Shown: one piece after another, positions 12,131 to 23,088 of the stretch | How the letters are laid out: each line of letters opens with the position of its first letter | Position numbering within the stretch: the first letter of the stretch is position 1 | DNA from: Stagonosporopsis chrysanthemi | Lineage: Eukaryota; Ascomycota; Dothideomycetes; Pleosporales; Didymellaceae | Assembly (NCBI GenBank): GCA_022560025.1 | Contig: JAFISE010000018.1 | Coordinates: 62,001-126,000 of the forward strand | Length of the DNA: 64,000 nucleotides | Reading direction: 5' to 3' | The notes under the pieces: generated by a model | Databases searched by the model: none | The model's input: the letters and a program-made list of their open reading frames with translations, nothing else | Told to the model about the DNA's origin: nothing | Position numbers and translations under genes: made by a program

Positions 12131-12945
12131 AGATGTTCTTTCAAAACAATAAAACAGAATTTTTATATAGTACAAATTGTTTTGTAAACAGACTTGGCAT
12201 AGCCTCAATGTCAAACCATGGCCCTCGAGTCCGTGTGGAGTTGCCTCAGCTTGAGCGCGGGGCACGCCTTCCATACAAGATTGCCTGTCACTAAAGTAGC
12301 GCTCTTCAAACCTCGCTGCAAATTCGTCCCTGCACAACGCCCACGGTGCAATCACGAGGCCAATGTTCAGCGGTCTGTTACGCTTTGAAAGCGACCGGGA
12401 CGTATTTCTCGTCATTCGATATATTCACGGATGCGTCTGCTCTGGAAATCCCAATGCATACAACATAGCTGCACCTGAGCTTCCCGACCGTCAACAAGGC
12501 CGGCACAGGTTTAAAGGGATTTTCCGTGCACTCGCTTGGTTGAGTTTGGAAGAACCACTCTATTGCATATTCTTGACAAAATGTTCTGGGCTGGGCAGGT
12601 GCTGCTTTCAAAAGGATTGAACACAAGGCGGCCAGATGCATGATCACACCGGTCGTTACTCAATGTATCGTGTTGACGAAGATAGTGCAGAGGATAAACA
12701 TCTGTAATAGCTCCGTCTTTCACATGGCTACCAGTACGGATCGTAAGGAGGTAGGCAACGAGGGGCATGCGAAAACGAGGTTTCCGATTCCGATAAGAAT
12801 CTTTGTATTGACTGTGGTTGATGTGGCCCCTGTTCTCGATACAGTTGTCTAGTCCTTTCCTTTCCGTGCGCCTGCGCCACGATTAGCCATCGGCAGTTTG
12901 CCTGAGAAGTACGCGTAAGCAGCAGTTGAGGGAAATGTGCGGGCT
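12131..12945. other. Intergenic region without a supported gene
   Basis: About 0.8 kb between the tRNA-Thr gene and the 3' end of PER1. Overlapping short frames on both strands show no domain and no convincing splice continuation. Confidence 0.5.
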
Positions 12946-14077
12946 CTAGTGCTTGAGGCGCGTACCTGCTATGTCTTCCTGTGCATCCTTGACGAGGAAG
13001 CTGTATTCGTTAGCTCGACTTGTTTGGCTGTGTTACGAGGGCTGACTTACTTGTACCAAAGAACGGTTGGTACTACAGTCCCCAAATGCCATAGGCTGTG
13101 AGCATCAATCATGCCTCTCCACGGCGCGAAGTCCATGAGCTCCAAGCTCATCGCCGAGATGATCCAGGCTACGCAAATACCAGGTAGCACGGCCCATGTC
13201 CTGCCAATTTTCTTGTACTGCACGTAACTGAAGCCACTCCAGAGCAGATTAGCTATTGTACCGACAACGACGTTAGCGGCCATGTTGTAGGTGTAGTTCC
13301 AGCTCCACAGTGAAAGGTAGAGGACATGCATGATGTACAATAGGATGCACAGCGCCGTCCACAGCCTCAACACACTTTGTTTCCTTGGGTCAGCACGATC
13401 GAGGCGAAACACCCTGATCGGCGCATAGTACAGCCCATACAAGACGTTCGCGCCTGCCGCCCAATAATCCAGCTTCTCGGTGATGTTGGAGTCCCTGGTG
13501 TGGAAGATCATACTGAATGTCCAGCTCGCCAAACCCACGTATCCGAAGTAAAGGTAGTATTTGCGTAAGCTGTAGGAAGCGGGAATCTTCTCGCGGAGCT
13601 GTGACATGCCCCAATCGTGCGCGAGGTAGTTGAACAGCGAGAAGATGACGCTGAAGGGCTCCTGCATGCCCATAAAGCGGTAGAATGGCCACTTGCCGTG
13701 AAACTGGTATACGGGCTGTATATACGGCGGATCACGCGCGAGACGCTTCGTTGTCACGACGTGTTGGCAGGCGTAGTCGCATTCGGCGGGACAGTCCCAG
13801 AAGAGGAGACGGCGGTGGAAGGCTGGTGGCGTTAGACCAGCTTAAGACGCTGGGAATTGACATACGAATTGGTGTCGGATTTTCGCCGCAATTAGCTTCT
13901 TTACATATCTGGAGCATATGTCAGCATGAACAATGATGAAACTATTGTAGCATTGCTACGTACCTCTAGACAGTGCTTGAAGTCGGGCAGTCGATCACCC
14001 AGCGAGGCTGTCGCAGCTCCACTCAGAAAGAGAAGCACGGCAATCGATTGCCATGCTGAGCCTGCGTGTAACCTCAT
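12946..14077 (-). CDS. PER1: Per1/PGAP3-type GPI phospholipase A2
   Basis: ER membrane enzyme that removes the sn-2 acyl chain from GPI anchors for lipid remodelling; in yeast its loss also disturbs manganese homeostasis. Four exons (13964-14077, 13866-13908, 13051-13822, 12946-13000) give 327 residues. Introns are 55, 43 and 50 nt, the 43-nt one being very short. The N-terminus (WQSIAVLLFLSGAATAS) is a signal peptide. A luminal Cys-rich segment follows: DFKHCLE, CKEANCGENP, LLFWDCPAECDYACQHVV. Then come QPVYQFHGKWPFYRFMGMQE, several membrane spans, IFHTRDSNITEKLDY, and HSLWHLGTVVPT with a conserved His. The last exon ends KDAQEDIAGTRLKH, as expected for the family. Confidence 0.92.
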
Positions 14078-15216
14078 GGTTGCAGCGTAGGTTCGGTGTC
14101 CATCAATGTGATGTTTGGAAAGTCAACGCGTGTTGACATCGAACGCGCTTGGCGTCCCGATAATTCCGATTGTGCCCCTGTCCCCACCCACAGGTGGCAG
14201 GACAGTCCACCGCTGTCATGCTGCAGGATTTATGTGAAGTTATCTAATGCATTTTCTTGATCTAACTTCGATCTCGGAGTGAAGCTTTGAATGAGCTAAG
14301 ATTGTCCACGACAAACTCCGGTAGTAAACGTATGTTTGCCATTCTTCTTCAAGCGCTCACATAAAGCAAGCGGATCGACGAGAAAAGGCGTCCGATGTTG
14401 CGGACATTTCTGAGGAGCCCAAACCAACTGTCATTGACAGCAGGAAGAGCAATCCTCGTGACGACCTTGCCCACACCGGGTACATTAGTAGTGTGGAATA
14501 AAAAACTGATCGTCGCCGAAGCGAGCCAACGATGGCAAAAGCAGAGGAGAAAGGTGAATCTGTTGTCATGAAGAATCTAGATTACAGTAACAAGCCGGTC
14601 GATTGACTCGTGGGCCTGGTGTTGGGTATGGGGCGCGTCCGTTGCTTTGTGTTGAAATTCATACAACAACAGTCCGGACGCAGAGCGGTAGTGGTGGGTA
14701 CCGCCCTTCTTATGATGCTCGAGTAAAACGCCTAATACTCCAGGGTATTGGAGACAAGGTGACCGCCCTAACTTGTTCAAGGTGAGTGAACCGCACGAGC
14801 AACATGCTCCTCAATCCACACACACACACCGATAAACGCCCTACCGTTAAGATGTGGTTTATCGCGCTCCATGTTGTACACTCGTCAAGCAAGTCCGTAG
14901 GTATGGTGTGAAGGGTAGGCTCCTCGCGACTGCGCGAAAGAAATTTGCCCAACTTCTTCGGTCCAAGGATCGTTGTTCTTCTGGGCAGCCTCGATGCATC
15001 GATCGACATCCTGAAAATCTTGAGGTCTATACAATGTAAGTCATACACCACAGTTGATCACAAGATTTAGAAGTTGTGTGCACTGTAGAAAGTAGGGCCG
15101 AGATAAATCAGCGGACAAGCAATCCAAGACGACTGAGCGTATAGCTCAAACGCACCGTGTGCTTGTCCCCGAGAATACCACGCAAGTGACCCTGCTCCTT
15201 GTTCAGTGCATACAAC
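14078..15216. other. Intergenic region between PER1 start and the Trf4-like gene end
   Basis: About 1.1 kb, containing the PER1 promoter and the 3' flank of the Trf4-like gene. A short CA run occurs at 14818-14830. No gene is supported. If the Trf4-like gene has a further 3' intron, its coding end would fall in this stretch at 15108. Confidence 0.45.
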
Positions 15217-17237
15217 TTACTTGAGAGTCTGCATGTGACGTCGCTGCATAATGTACGTTTCGTAGTTGCCACCCAAAAGGCATTCGAGAATGCTTCTTCC
15301 AGAGCTCTTCGAATCGACACGATCCTTGAGCACTCTGTGCGCCGAGCGGAAAGCCTGGAATACTTCCCATGCTTTATGAGATCCGCCCGAAATGTTATTC
15401 TCCGGACGATTTGGGTCTTGGATTGATAAGCCGTTGGGCCTCTCATCGCGTCCGTCAACATCGTAACCGTCCTTAGTGATGATCGCGGGCGGGTGCATCT
15501 GTATACGTTGCGTTCGAAGGTCGAACTCGTTGCCGTAATAGTTGAGGAAACCCAAGAAACAATCGCCGAGATTCTCTGGCTTCTTACTATGCTGGAAGTA
15601 GCTGATGACAAGGCAGATGATGGTGAAGCCTCCGATACCACCTGTGTGGACCTCGTTCATGCCACGCATAACAAGGAACTGCTTCAAGAGGGCAACCAGG
15701 TATATCATGTCGGGGTAATCGTGTTTCCACTGCTGAAACGTTGCTTGGGCTTGAACTCCGCTAAGGTTCTCGAAGGAGATGTCAACGTTGATGTTGGTCA
15801 CTCGATCCACGAACTTAATAATCGGTACTTTGGCCTTAGTGATGCACAGCACATTCGTGGCGATACGAACATTCTCGAGCCGCCTGGCGGCTTTTCTCAA
15901 AGTGGAGTTGACGACGCCCTTGTTGCTGAAATCCATGGCTGCTGGACCGCCTTGGTAGAACCTGTCGGAAGTGTAGACAAGGTCCATGTCTGCAGTTGGC
16001 AAGTACAGTCCAGCTGGAAACGAGCCAAAGCACAGAATGCGCCCGGTGTCTTGGGGGAATCTCTGAGTGCCCAGAGCCTGTTGCACTCGCTGGACAAGCC
16101 GGTGCCGGATATCGTGCTCGTATGGCTGGGGCGCGACGAAGTCGTAGAAGTCGAGTATCTCATTGTGCAACCTGTAGAGTTAGTATGAAATTGATGGGAT
16201 AGAGACGGTATGTCTTACCACTTCAGTGGGTCGTTGACAAGATGCGCATAGTTGTGCCGCGGGTCAAGCCACGGTGCCGTATCGCAACGTGGGTTAGCCT
16301 GCCATTCCTGTACAATGCCGCGCACGCTCTCATCCACGCGCTTGCGTTTGGTTCTGCTTTGCTGCGGTTGGTCTGGTAGATTAGCAGCTTGATTTGAGTG
16401 CTTGTTATGATCGACATTGGAGTCAACGTATGCAAGATCGTTCATCGTTCCTTCAAAGTAGCCTCCATTCTGTGGTCGTTTGTTCCTCTTGGGTTCTTCA
16501 TCGTCAAGGCTTTGCTGATCGACGCCTTTGGCAGAGCCGTCATCATCTCCAAATGATATGAAATCATCGTTGGCAGCCACGGCATTGTGGTCATCACCTT
16601 GGCCAGCGGCCTCGTTCTTTGCCTTACGGATCAGCTGAACGAAATCAATCTTCCTGCCCGGTCTCAATTCCTCTGGGGGAGGCAGGGCGGAGTAGATCTC
16701 AGGGTTGCTCCACTTCGGCACGGAATCGCCATCGGGGCGCCCGTGAGCCGGACGAGCAACCTTCTGAGCGCCATCCTCATCAGCCTTGCCGAACGAATCG
16801 TCCTCTGTGCCGTCTAATTCGGGTTCAGAAATATTGTCAATATCCATGAACTTGTTGGACCCATCGGCGACGCCCAGTGTGCGCTCAGGGCTACCGCGGT
16901 CTTGGACTGTGAGGAGAGCGCGTTCGTGCGCTCCGGGCTTGCGATAGCCTCCCCTGCCACCACCTCTGCCACGGTAGCCGTTGGTGTCGCCTCGCCTCGA
17001 GTCGCGTTGACCACCACCGCGCTGGTTGCGTCTCCTCGCAGGTGGCCCTGCGTTGGCTGGCCCAGAGGGTGGAAATCGTGGTCCGTCATGATTTGATGAA
17101 AATGTAAAATCAGAGTTGTTGCGGCCCTGCTGGGGTCCCGTGGGACGATAGTTGTCGCCTCCTCCATTAGTGAACGTCATGCGGTCTGCGAGCGATCGTC
17201 CACCGCCGCCGCCGCCAGGGCGATACGAATCACCCAT
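15217..17237 (-). CDS. Trf4/Cid14-type non-canonical poly(A) polymerase
   Basis: Nuclear nucleotidyltransferase of the TRAMP type that oligoadenylates aberrant RNAs for exosome decay. Exons 16219-17237 and 15217-16171 with a 47-nt intron give 657 residues. Residues 1-120 are Gly/Arg-rich (RGG-like). An acidic linker follows, then a core starting at DTAPWLDPRHNYAHLVNDPLKW. The catalytic motif GSFPAGLYLPTADMDLVY holds the DxD pair and NINVDISF the third Asp. The PAP-associated region includes HTGGIGGFTIICLVISYFQ and LGDCFLGFLNYYG. The stop TAA lies inside the sequence AAGTAAGTT, a perfect donor context. An alternative last exon (acceptor at 15133, ending at 15108) would replace the final Lys with NRLGLLVR. 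I prefer the simple stop, but the C-terminus is uncertain. Confidence 0.9.
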
Positions 17238-17910
17238 CGTGGTTTACTGTTTGCGTTTGTAGCGCGACGCGTCGAACAGACGTTTGTAGAAGTTTTCGTG
17301 CCGGGTGTTGGTGACGTGCAGGTCAAGGAAGGGCCGCGAACAAAATGTCGCGTCCGAGGTGGGGCCGCTTAGCGGAGAGTCGGAAACGGGGAAATCGCGC
17401 CCGTGCATATAGCCCTTCTACCTGCAGGAGCTTTCACCGCCAGGCAGCACCAGGCAAGAATGAATGGACAGTTCTGGTTCACTTATACTCTTGAGATACA
17501 ATATCTCGCACGAATAGGATCGCCGTCAATCAAAGCAGTTTGGATCCGGTTCATGTTTTCTGCGAGTGTACAGGTTTGCTGCAGCAAGCGTTGCTTGGAG
17601 AATGATACAGTGCTCATGGCGTATAATGTTACAGTATTTGACACAGATTAAAAGGCATGAACCATGTGACAGAGCGGAGAGGCGCGCGATGACACGTACG
17701 GTGCTCCTCGACAGTCCCTCAAAAAGACGTTCGATCGTGCCATCTCCCTCGAGATATGCCCGGAAAAGAAACCTCCAATCGCTATGCTGTCAGACCAACG
17801 CCATCTTGATGCACTTCCAGCTCGTGCTTGCCCATAAAACCACCTCACGTTCCACTTTCGCTATACAGATATCGTTGTCTTGTTTCGTCTCGTCTATGCA
17901 CGTTGCCCGC
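17238..17910. other. Intergenic region, Trf4-like promoter and PAM16 3' flank
   Basis: About 670 bp with no supported gene; both neighbours are on the minus strand. It should contain the promoter of the Trf4-like gene on its left side. Confidence 0.5.
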
Positions 17911-18373
17911 TTACTTCTCGTCCTTTGTGAATTTCGGCTTGAACCCATCTCTTAACTCTGCTTCTCTCTCAGACATACGTTGCTGCCCTTGCAACTCTCG
18001 TTCAATTCGTTCTCTTGCTCTTAAGATCTTGCTCTGCAGATAAAAACTGCCCCCCTTCTGCGGGTCATTCAGGTCGAACAATCGCTTGAACCTTTCGGTA
18101 ACTGCCTCCTGTTCTATTATACCGCCCTTGCCCGGACTAACGTTCAAGATCTTGCATGCCTCATCCATGGTGATGTTGGAAGTGGAGAAGGCGCTGCCGC
18201 CACTTCCAGCGTTTGCTGCGGCATACTTCTGCGAGGCAGCAGCCTGACGATACGATTCGGATACGGCGCGTCCAATGATACGTGCGCCGGAGAAGACGAC
18301 TTGCGTTATTATACGGTGAGCCTAAGACTGTGAGCTGAATGATGCTACGCGAACGGAAGGAGCGACCAACCAT
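17911..18373 (-). CDS. PAM16: Pam16/Tim16, J-like subunit of the mitochondrial import motor
   Basis: Inner-membrane, matrix-side partner of Pam18; the pair controls mtHsp70 at the TIM23 translocase. The coding sequence is an ATG-only first exon (18371-18373), a 49-nt intron (GTTGGT donor, TTAG acceptor) and exon 17911-18321, giving 137 residues. The product starts MAHRIITQVVFSGARIIGRA, which matches the family, and continues SESYRQAAASQKYAAANA. The degenerate J domain follows: MDEACKILNVSP, then ERFKRLFDLNDPQKGGSFYL and QSKILRARERIERE. The HPD motif of true J proteins is replaced, as in all Pam16. Placing an intron directly after the start codon is unusual but gives the exact expected N-terminus. 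Confidence 0.93.
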
Positions 18374-18556
18374 TGTAGGAAGACGCAAAACTTGGAGGCA
18401 CAGGAAGAACAGTGGGCGAACGTGAGGATGGATCGAGCAGACAATACAGCTGGCTTGCCGCGATGGACGTGCTGAATACTTGATGGATGATCCCAAGAAT
18501 TTCAGGTCGCCTTCCGAGCTTTCGGCGCACTTCCGCTCAAACACGTGACTATTTAC

Positions 18557-18808
18557 TCAACAGCCAATCAAACTCCGATCGCAAAGCACCATCGCAAGCC
18601 TGCGCATCTTCGCCGGCTGCAGGGATTTGGTTGTGACACTGTACTGCGCATCATGTTCTGATTGCCAACTAAGATTCAGTATAGTTTGTGCCTCTTCAAG
18701 CAGAGGTCGCGCCATATGCGAGGTTCTTGGAGTCGCCGCAAACACCGAGCAAAGGTCTTTCACATGTCCGTCGGCCTTAGCCTCGATGTCTGCCAGTGAC
18801 CGCGTCAT
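18557..18808 (-). CDS. Possible small protein, 83 aa, unrecognised
   Basis: An ATG-started frame of 83 residues lies 184 bp upstream of PAM16 on the same strand. It is evenly composed (MTRSLADIEAKADGHVKDL at the start, ending CDRSLIGC), with a helical-looking middle (PLLEEAQTILNLSW) and no low complexity. I recognise no family. It could be a small conserved gene, the first exon of a longer one, or chance. Confidence 0.3.
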   Translation of the reverse strand: MTRSLADIEAKADGHVKDLCSVFAATPRTSHMARPLLEEAQTILNLSWQSEHDAQYSVTTKSLQPAKMRRLAMVLCDRSLIGC

Positions 18809-19079
18809 ATGCTGAAAGCTTCACGTGAAATTCGCACGCCGATATTGCATGTACGACCTCCGTAACCTACGTTGATAGCACCAGATCAGCTTCGTGAAGT
18901 CTACACAGATTATCCACGCGTCTTACGACCCCAACTGCAGCTGCCTGATGACGCAGTTGAGTGTACTAATCACTGCATGGCAGCACTAGGTATACACCTC
19001 CACCAACATTGGACGATATACAACACAACACCACGAACATTATGCTGATACTTTGAAAGACACACCCTGGCTAGAGCAC

Positions 19080-20843
19080 ATGTCCAGCCCTTCGAAACCC
19101 ACCAACGATGCGTCGCCGCAGCCCTCCGGCGACCCGAATCCGCCAACCTATGCCGCTTTCTCGCCCTCCAACTTAGGGCAAGTGACGCCGCAGACGAAGC
19201 TCCGGTCCGCCATACTTGTACATCAGAAGTCGCCGCTGCTAGCTGCAACACCGCCGCAGGTCACTCGAGTGCTTGCGTACTCGCACCCGTTCCTTCTGCC
19301 GCTGAACAAGCTCGCCGGGCTGTTAACATGGACGACTGGGGACCCATGGGAGAGCTTCATACTGGTCGCCAGCTTCTGGGCGATAGTCATGTACGGCGAT
19401 GCAGTTACAAGATATGCTGGCCCAATCATCGTCGTGACTAGTCTGATCTTGGGCATGTACGCACGCAGATATTCGCCGCTCTCATCGACAGGCTGGACGG
19501 GTGAGAAGGGCCACAAGGGGCACAGTCGCGCCGAGTCGGACAGCAACATCAAGCATCACAAGAGCCTGGAAGATATCGTGGAGGATCTGAAGCTATTCAC
19601 CTCCCGTTGCAACATCCTGCTAGACCCATTCTTGCGGCTAACAGACTTCCTTTCCACTCAGCGTACTGCAACATCAGCAACAACACGGCCAGCGCTTACC
19701 GTACTGTTCATCCGTATACTCTTCGTCTTGCCACTTTGGATCGCTCTGACGCTGCCTCCATTCTACATCTTGACGACAAAGCGAGTCGTGCTGGCAGTTG
19801 GTACGGTGGTTCTTAGCTGGCACTCCCGCCCAGCACGCGTAACCCGCACCCTTCTATGGCGCTCGCGGACAGTCCGCCGAATATGCGTCTTTGTGACCGG
19901 CCTGAACTTCGGCGACACACCCATCAAAGGTTCCCGGCCACCACCTCTCCCTCCACGAAAGAAGAGCACGCAAGAAGTTGCGGCTTCGCTTGCAGCAAAG
20001 CGTCGCCCCGAGTCCACAGGAGTACGCTTCACTTTTTCAATTTACGAAAACCAACGGCGATGGCTTGGCATTGGCTGGACATCTTCGATGCTGGCTTACG
20101 AACGCGCATCATGGACAGATGAGCACATGAACCCTGTCCCAGACAAAGAACACTTCGAGCTTCCCGATGTCGACAGTGGCGCTTCACGCTGGCGCTGGGT
20201 CCAAGGAAGTGAGTGGAAGATCGAGGTTGGTGAGCCAGACAGCAAAGCCTCGAAGTCCGCCAACAAGGAAGAGATGGGCTGGATATACTACGACAACAAG
20301 GTAAGCTTTCCCTCTCCCTTCTCCGTCTCAAAATGCAGCATTCTAATGCAATCACAGTGGCGTGACGGCCGCAGAGGCCAAGATGGCTGGGGTCGCTACA
20401 CGCGCCGCCGCAAATGGTACCGCGACGCTGAGCTCGTCGAGTCCACTCCCAGCACAGAAACCACTCCAGTGCCCACTCCGCGCGCCGACCCCCTCCAACC
20501 CATCTTCCCCGACCCGAACCACCTCACCCGCCTCTCTTCCAACACCTCCACGACCTCGAGCCGCGACCCCACGCTCGTGCCCAGCGAGTACGCGGCCTCA
20601 ATTGCGTCGGAAGGCGGCGACGATGGAGACACGGCGAGTATGCAGAGCAAGCGCACGTGGTTCAAGAAGAAGAAGCGGAGTAAAAGCAACGCGGGCAGTG
20701 CGGGGAAGGAGACTGTGGGTAGTGGTGGGACGGATGGTGGAAGGGAGCGGGACGAAGAGGACATTGTAACGCCGTTGGAGAGGACGACGAGGGAGGACGA
20801 GTGGCGGCTAGGCGATGATATCAGACAGCATTTAGATATCTGA
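19080..20843 (+). CDS. Pex28-32 type membrane protein with dysferlin domain
   Basis: Predicted ER/peroxisome membrane protein of the Pex24/Pex30 group that shapes membranes and regulates peroxisome number. Exons 19080-20300 and 20358-20843 give 568 residues. The 57-nt intron is a multiple of three without a stop, so the frame stays open if it is retained. The start used is the ATG at 19080 (MSSPSKPTNDASPQPS); the frame upstream lacks an ATG. Two hydrophobic blocks (ESFILVASFWAIVMYGDAV and FIRILFVLPLWIALTLPPFY) look like reticulon-type hairpins. The dysferlin pair follows: RFTFSIYENQRRWLGIGWTS, ASWTDE, WRWVQGSEWKI, GWIYYDN, then WGRYTRRRKWYRDAEL. The tail is low complexity and basic. Confidence 0.88.
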   Translation: MSSPSKPTNDASPQPSGDPNPPTYAAFSPSNLGQVTPQTKLRSAILVHQKSPLLAATPPQVTRVLAYSHPFLLPLNKLAGLLTWTTGDPWESFILVASFWAIVMYGDAVTRYAGPIIVVTSLILGMYARRYSPLSSTGWTGEKGHKGHSRAESDSNIKHHKSLEDIVEDLKLFTSRCNILLDPFLRLTDFLSTQRTATSATTRPALTVLFIRILFVLPLWIALTLPPFYILTTKRVVLAVGTVVLSWHSRPARVTRTLLWRSRTVRRICVFVTGLNFGDTPIKGSRPPPLPPRKKSTQEVAASLAAKRRPESTGVRFTFSIYENQRRWLGIGWTSSMLAYERASWTDEHMNPVPDKEHFELPDVDSGASRWRWVQGSEWKIEVGEPDSKASKSANKEEMGWIYYDNKVSFPSPFSVSKCSILMQSQWRDGRRGQDGWGRYTRRRKWYRDAELVESTPSTETTPVPTPRADPLQPIFPDPNHLTRLSSNTSTTSSRDPTLVPSEYAASIASEGGDDGDTASMQSKRTWFKKKKRSKSNAGSAGKETVGSGGTDGGRERDEEDIVTPLERTTREDEWRLGDDIRQHLDI

Positions 20844-21156
20844 GAGTCGTGAGGGCACGCATTGCGTCACTATATGTCATTTCAATCTTTTCAGAACCTT
20901 TTGCTTGGTGGCGAGTACTCCATCGGTAGTTCGGGTTGAGTACACAGACAATGGAATATGGAAGCAGCGTTCGTAAAGACGTATGAGTGCACACGTTTCT
21001 GCTCATTTATTGTTCATTCATGCTATCACCCTATCTGCCCCCGAACAAACGCAATATCAGAAGGCCCATGCGTTGTTCTTGACGTCCCAAGTGGTTTTAT
21101 CAGATCTTCCGGGACACGTGGTCGGGAGCGAGATACAGGCTCAGTACATGACTTGC
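20844..21156. other. Convergent 3' region
   Basis: Short convergent intergenic stretch between the dysferlin-domain gene and the metallothionein gene. Nothing else is seen. Confidence 0.5.
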
Positions 21157-21481
21157 TTAGTGCTACCAAGAATCAGTACTGCAGTAACATTCGTGCTGAA
21201 TGAGTCCGATGGCGGAAAGGTGCAAGTGCAAGAAGATGTAATATACGAAGAGTGAGAACTCACAGAGCAGGATCCGCAGCCGCAGCTAGAGCAATCGCCC
21301 TTGCAGGAGCAGGTGTTGCAGTTGCTGTTCAAGCACGGTCAGCTGACGTTCCTCTTCCATGCATACTGGCCATCAAGGTGTTCCCCGCTTCGGGGGGCGG
21401 ACATGTGAACACCAAAGCGCCAGAATCGCACGCTCGAGATTGGTGAGGATTAGGGTGTGTTGAAACATACCATGGAGACAT
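21157..21481 (-). CDS. Metallothionein, about 25 aa, in three exons
   Basis: Small Cys-rich metal chelator for copper or zinc buffering. Exon 1 (21471-21481) encodes MSP and the first two bases of Cys. A 146-nt intron follows (GTATGT donor, AACAG acceptor). Exon 2 (21264-21324) completes MSPCNCNTCSCKGDCSSC and then GCGSCS. The Cys pattern (CxC, CxxCxC, CxxCxC) is typical of fungal metallothioneins. A consensus donor GTGAGT follows; my preferred last exon is CAC-TAA at 21157-21162 after a TAG acceptor, ending ...GSCSH. If the second intron is retained, a longer Ser-rich tail would be read instead. The N-terminal two exons are the firm part. A TATA box lies about 110 bp upstream. Confidence 0.72.
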
Positions 21482-21590
21482 GATGGATGTGATTGGTTGG
21501 TAGCTTGAAGCAAGAAAGTGATGCGTTGTAGTTGGCTGGTGGAGTGTGAAGTCGGTGAGTTGTGCCCATCAAGGTGCCCACGAGCAGGTC

Positions 21591-21598
21591 TTTATATA
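21591..21598 (-). promoter_or_regulatory. TATA box of the metallothionein gene
   Basis: The minus strand reads TATATAAA about 110 bp upstream of the metallothionein ATG, a strong TATA element suited to an inducible small gene. Metal-response elements were not identified with confidence. Confidence 0.55.
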
Positions 21599-23088
21599 CA
21601 GCGTCTGCGACCCGAACAGGGTCTTGTTTGGACGCCTTTCATGCGACTTACCGTATCATGCTGGCAGCACCTGACCATGCGCGACTTGTGCGGCCGATTG
21701 GATGCCGACGGACCGGTGACATATCGACGTCTAACTAACCGCTTGCTAGCACGGCCAACTCCACACCTCGACATTCACGCTGAGATGCGATTCGATCCGC
21801 ACAAAGGTCGCGGTGCAGAGTGAGGCGTCGTGTACCCCACATGAGTGTGCCGGAGATGCAGGACCGCGCAAAGGACGCATAGAACATGGGCACGGGCTGA
21901 AGGCGCCGAGGGCTGGACCAGAAACTTGACGTCTGCTGATTTGAGGGCGGAACAGTCCATGGATGAGAGGTTGGACTTCCCAGTCTGGCAGGCCTGCACG
22001 CCAGGCAACCATGCGTATGTAAAGTCGTTTAATCGCACCTATGATATGTGGTTTGCCTTCGGCGGAGATCGTCTTGATAGGACAAAGCTGGAATTCCTGC
22101 ACACCATTACAAGACGCACATGTAGTGAGGCTTGCAGATCGCTCATATGTACTGGACCAAGCCGCGAGCTACCATGCCGGTGGTGTACTCTGTCTGGCAT
22201 AGTGTTGACTACCGCGGGCGTGGGGTGAAGTGTCTGCTTAGTCGAGGTTGTTATCAAGACGTCCAGCTCGGATTGCTGACTGGCCAACATTTAGGCGAGT
22301 GTAGTACTGCATATGTAGCCCCGCTCGTGCTCGACTGGGCATGCACGGTATCTTGCGCCTGAAACTGCTGGATAGGCACCAAAGCCGTTCTGCGTTTGAA
22401 CTTTGAACATCCTCTGCCGTCGTGAATATTCGTCACTCAGAAGCCAGCATGTTCAACCTTTACTTAACCAAGTACTCGAGGCTTTGAAGTATGCGTCCGG
22501 GCTGCCGCGCTGTTGAAGTCAGAATGTTAAGGAGTAGTAAACGATTGTGACGGTTTAGAAGACTAGGACGCAAGTGTCGTTACGGGTCGTGATGCAGAGC
22601 ACGTGGGCGTGGATACGAAGGTACATTGGGCTTCTCCTCCAAACTTCCACGAGCTTTGAATTGCAGTCAGTAGTGCTGTGATACGCCTGGAACACCACGT
22701 GACTGTCCCTCCGGAGAGAGCCTATCTTAGTCACATCTTCACGCCGCGGTAACCGCAGTACATTCAAGCGACGAGATGTAAACGGACCGAACAGTGATAC
22801 AGATGACCTGGCAACCTACTGTCAACATTGCAAACATGTCTCAGTGACGGTTGAAGATCAGTCCAGGCATCGTTGTCAGTAAAGCCTTGGACGCTGATAG
22901 TGGTTATTCTGGATGATAGAAGTCACTAGTTGCCATCTGGACTCGGCGCCAGAAACTTTTCGATGTGTTGAGTGGCTGTTGCTGACTTCTCAGTCTTGAT
23001 TGATTTTGTTTTGTTGTATGTTGACTGATTGACTTTGGTATCTTGGCCGCGTAAGTCACATGCTGAACCTTGTTACAGTGTCGTCCTT
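21599..23088. other. Intergenic region without a supported gene
   Basis: About 1.5 kb between the metallothionein promoter and the GatA stop. Several short frames exist but none has domain resemblance. No RNA gene is apparent. Confidence 0.5.

Noticed and set aside
19053..19079. Upstream start giving MKDTPWLEH for the dysferlin protein
   Set aside because: The codon at 19053 is TTG; the first real ATG in frame is at 19080.
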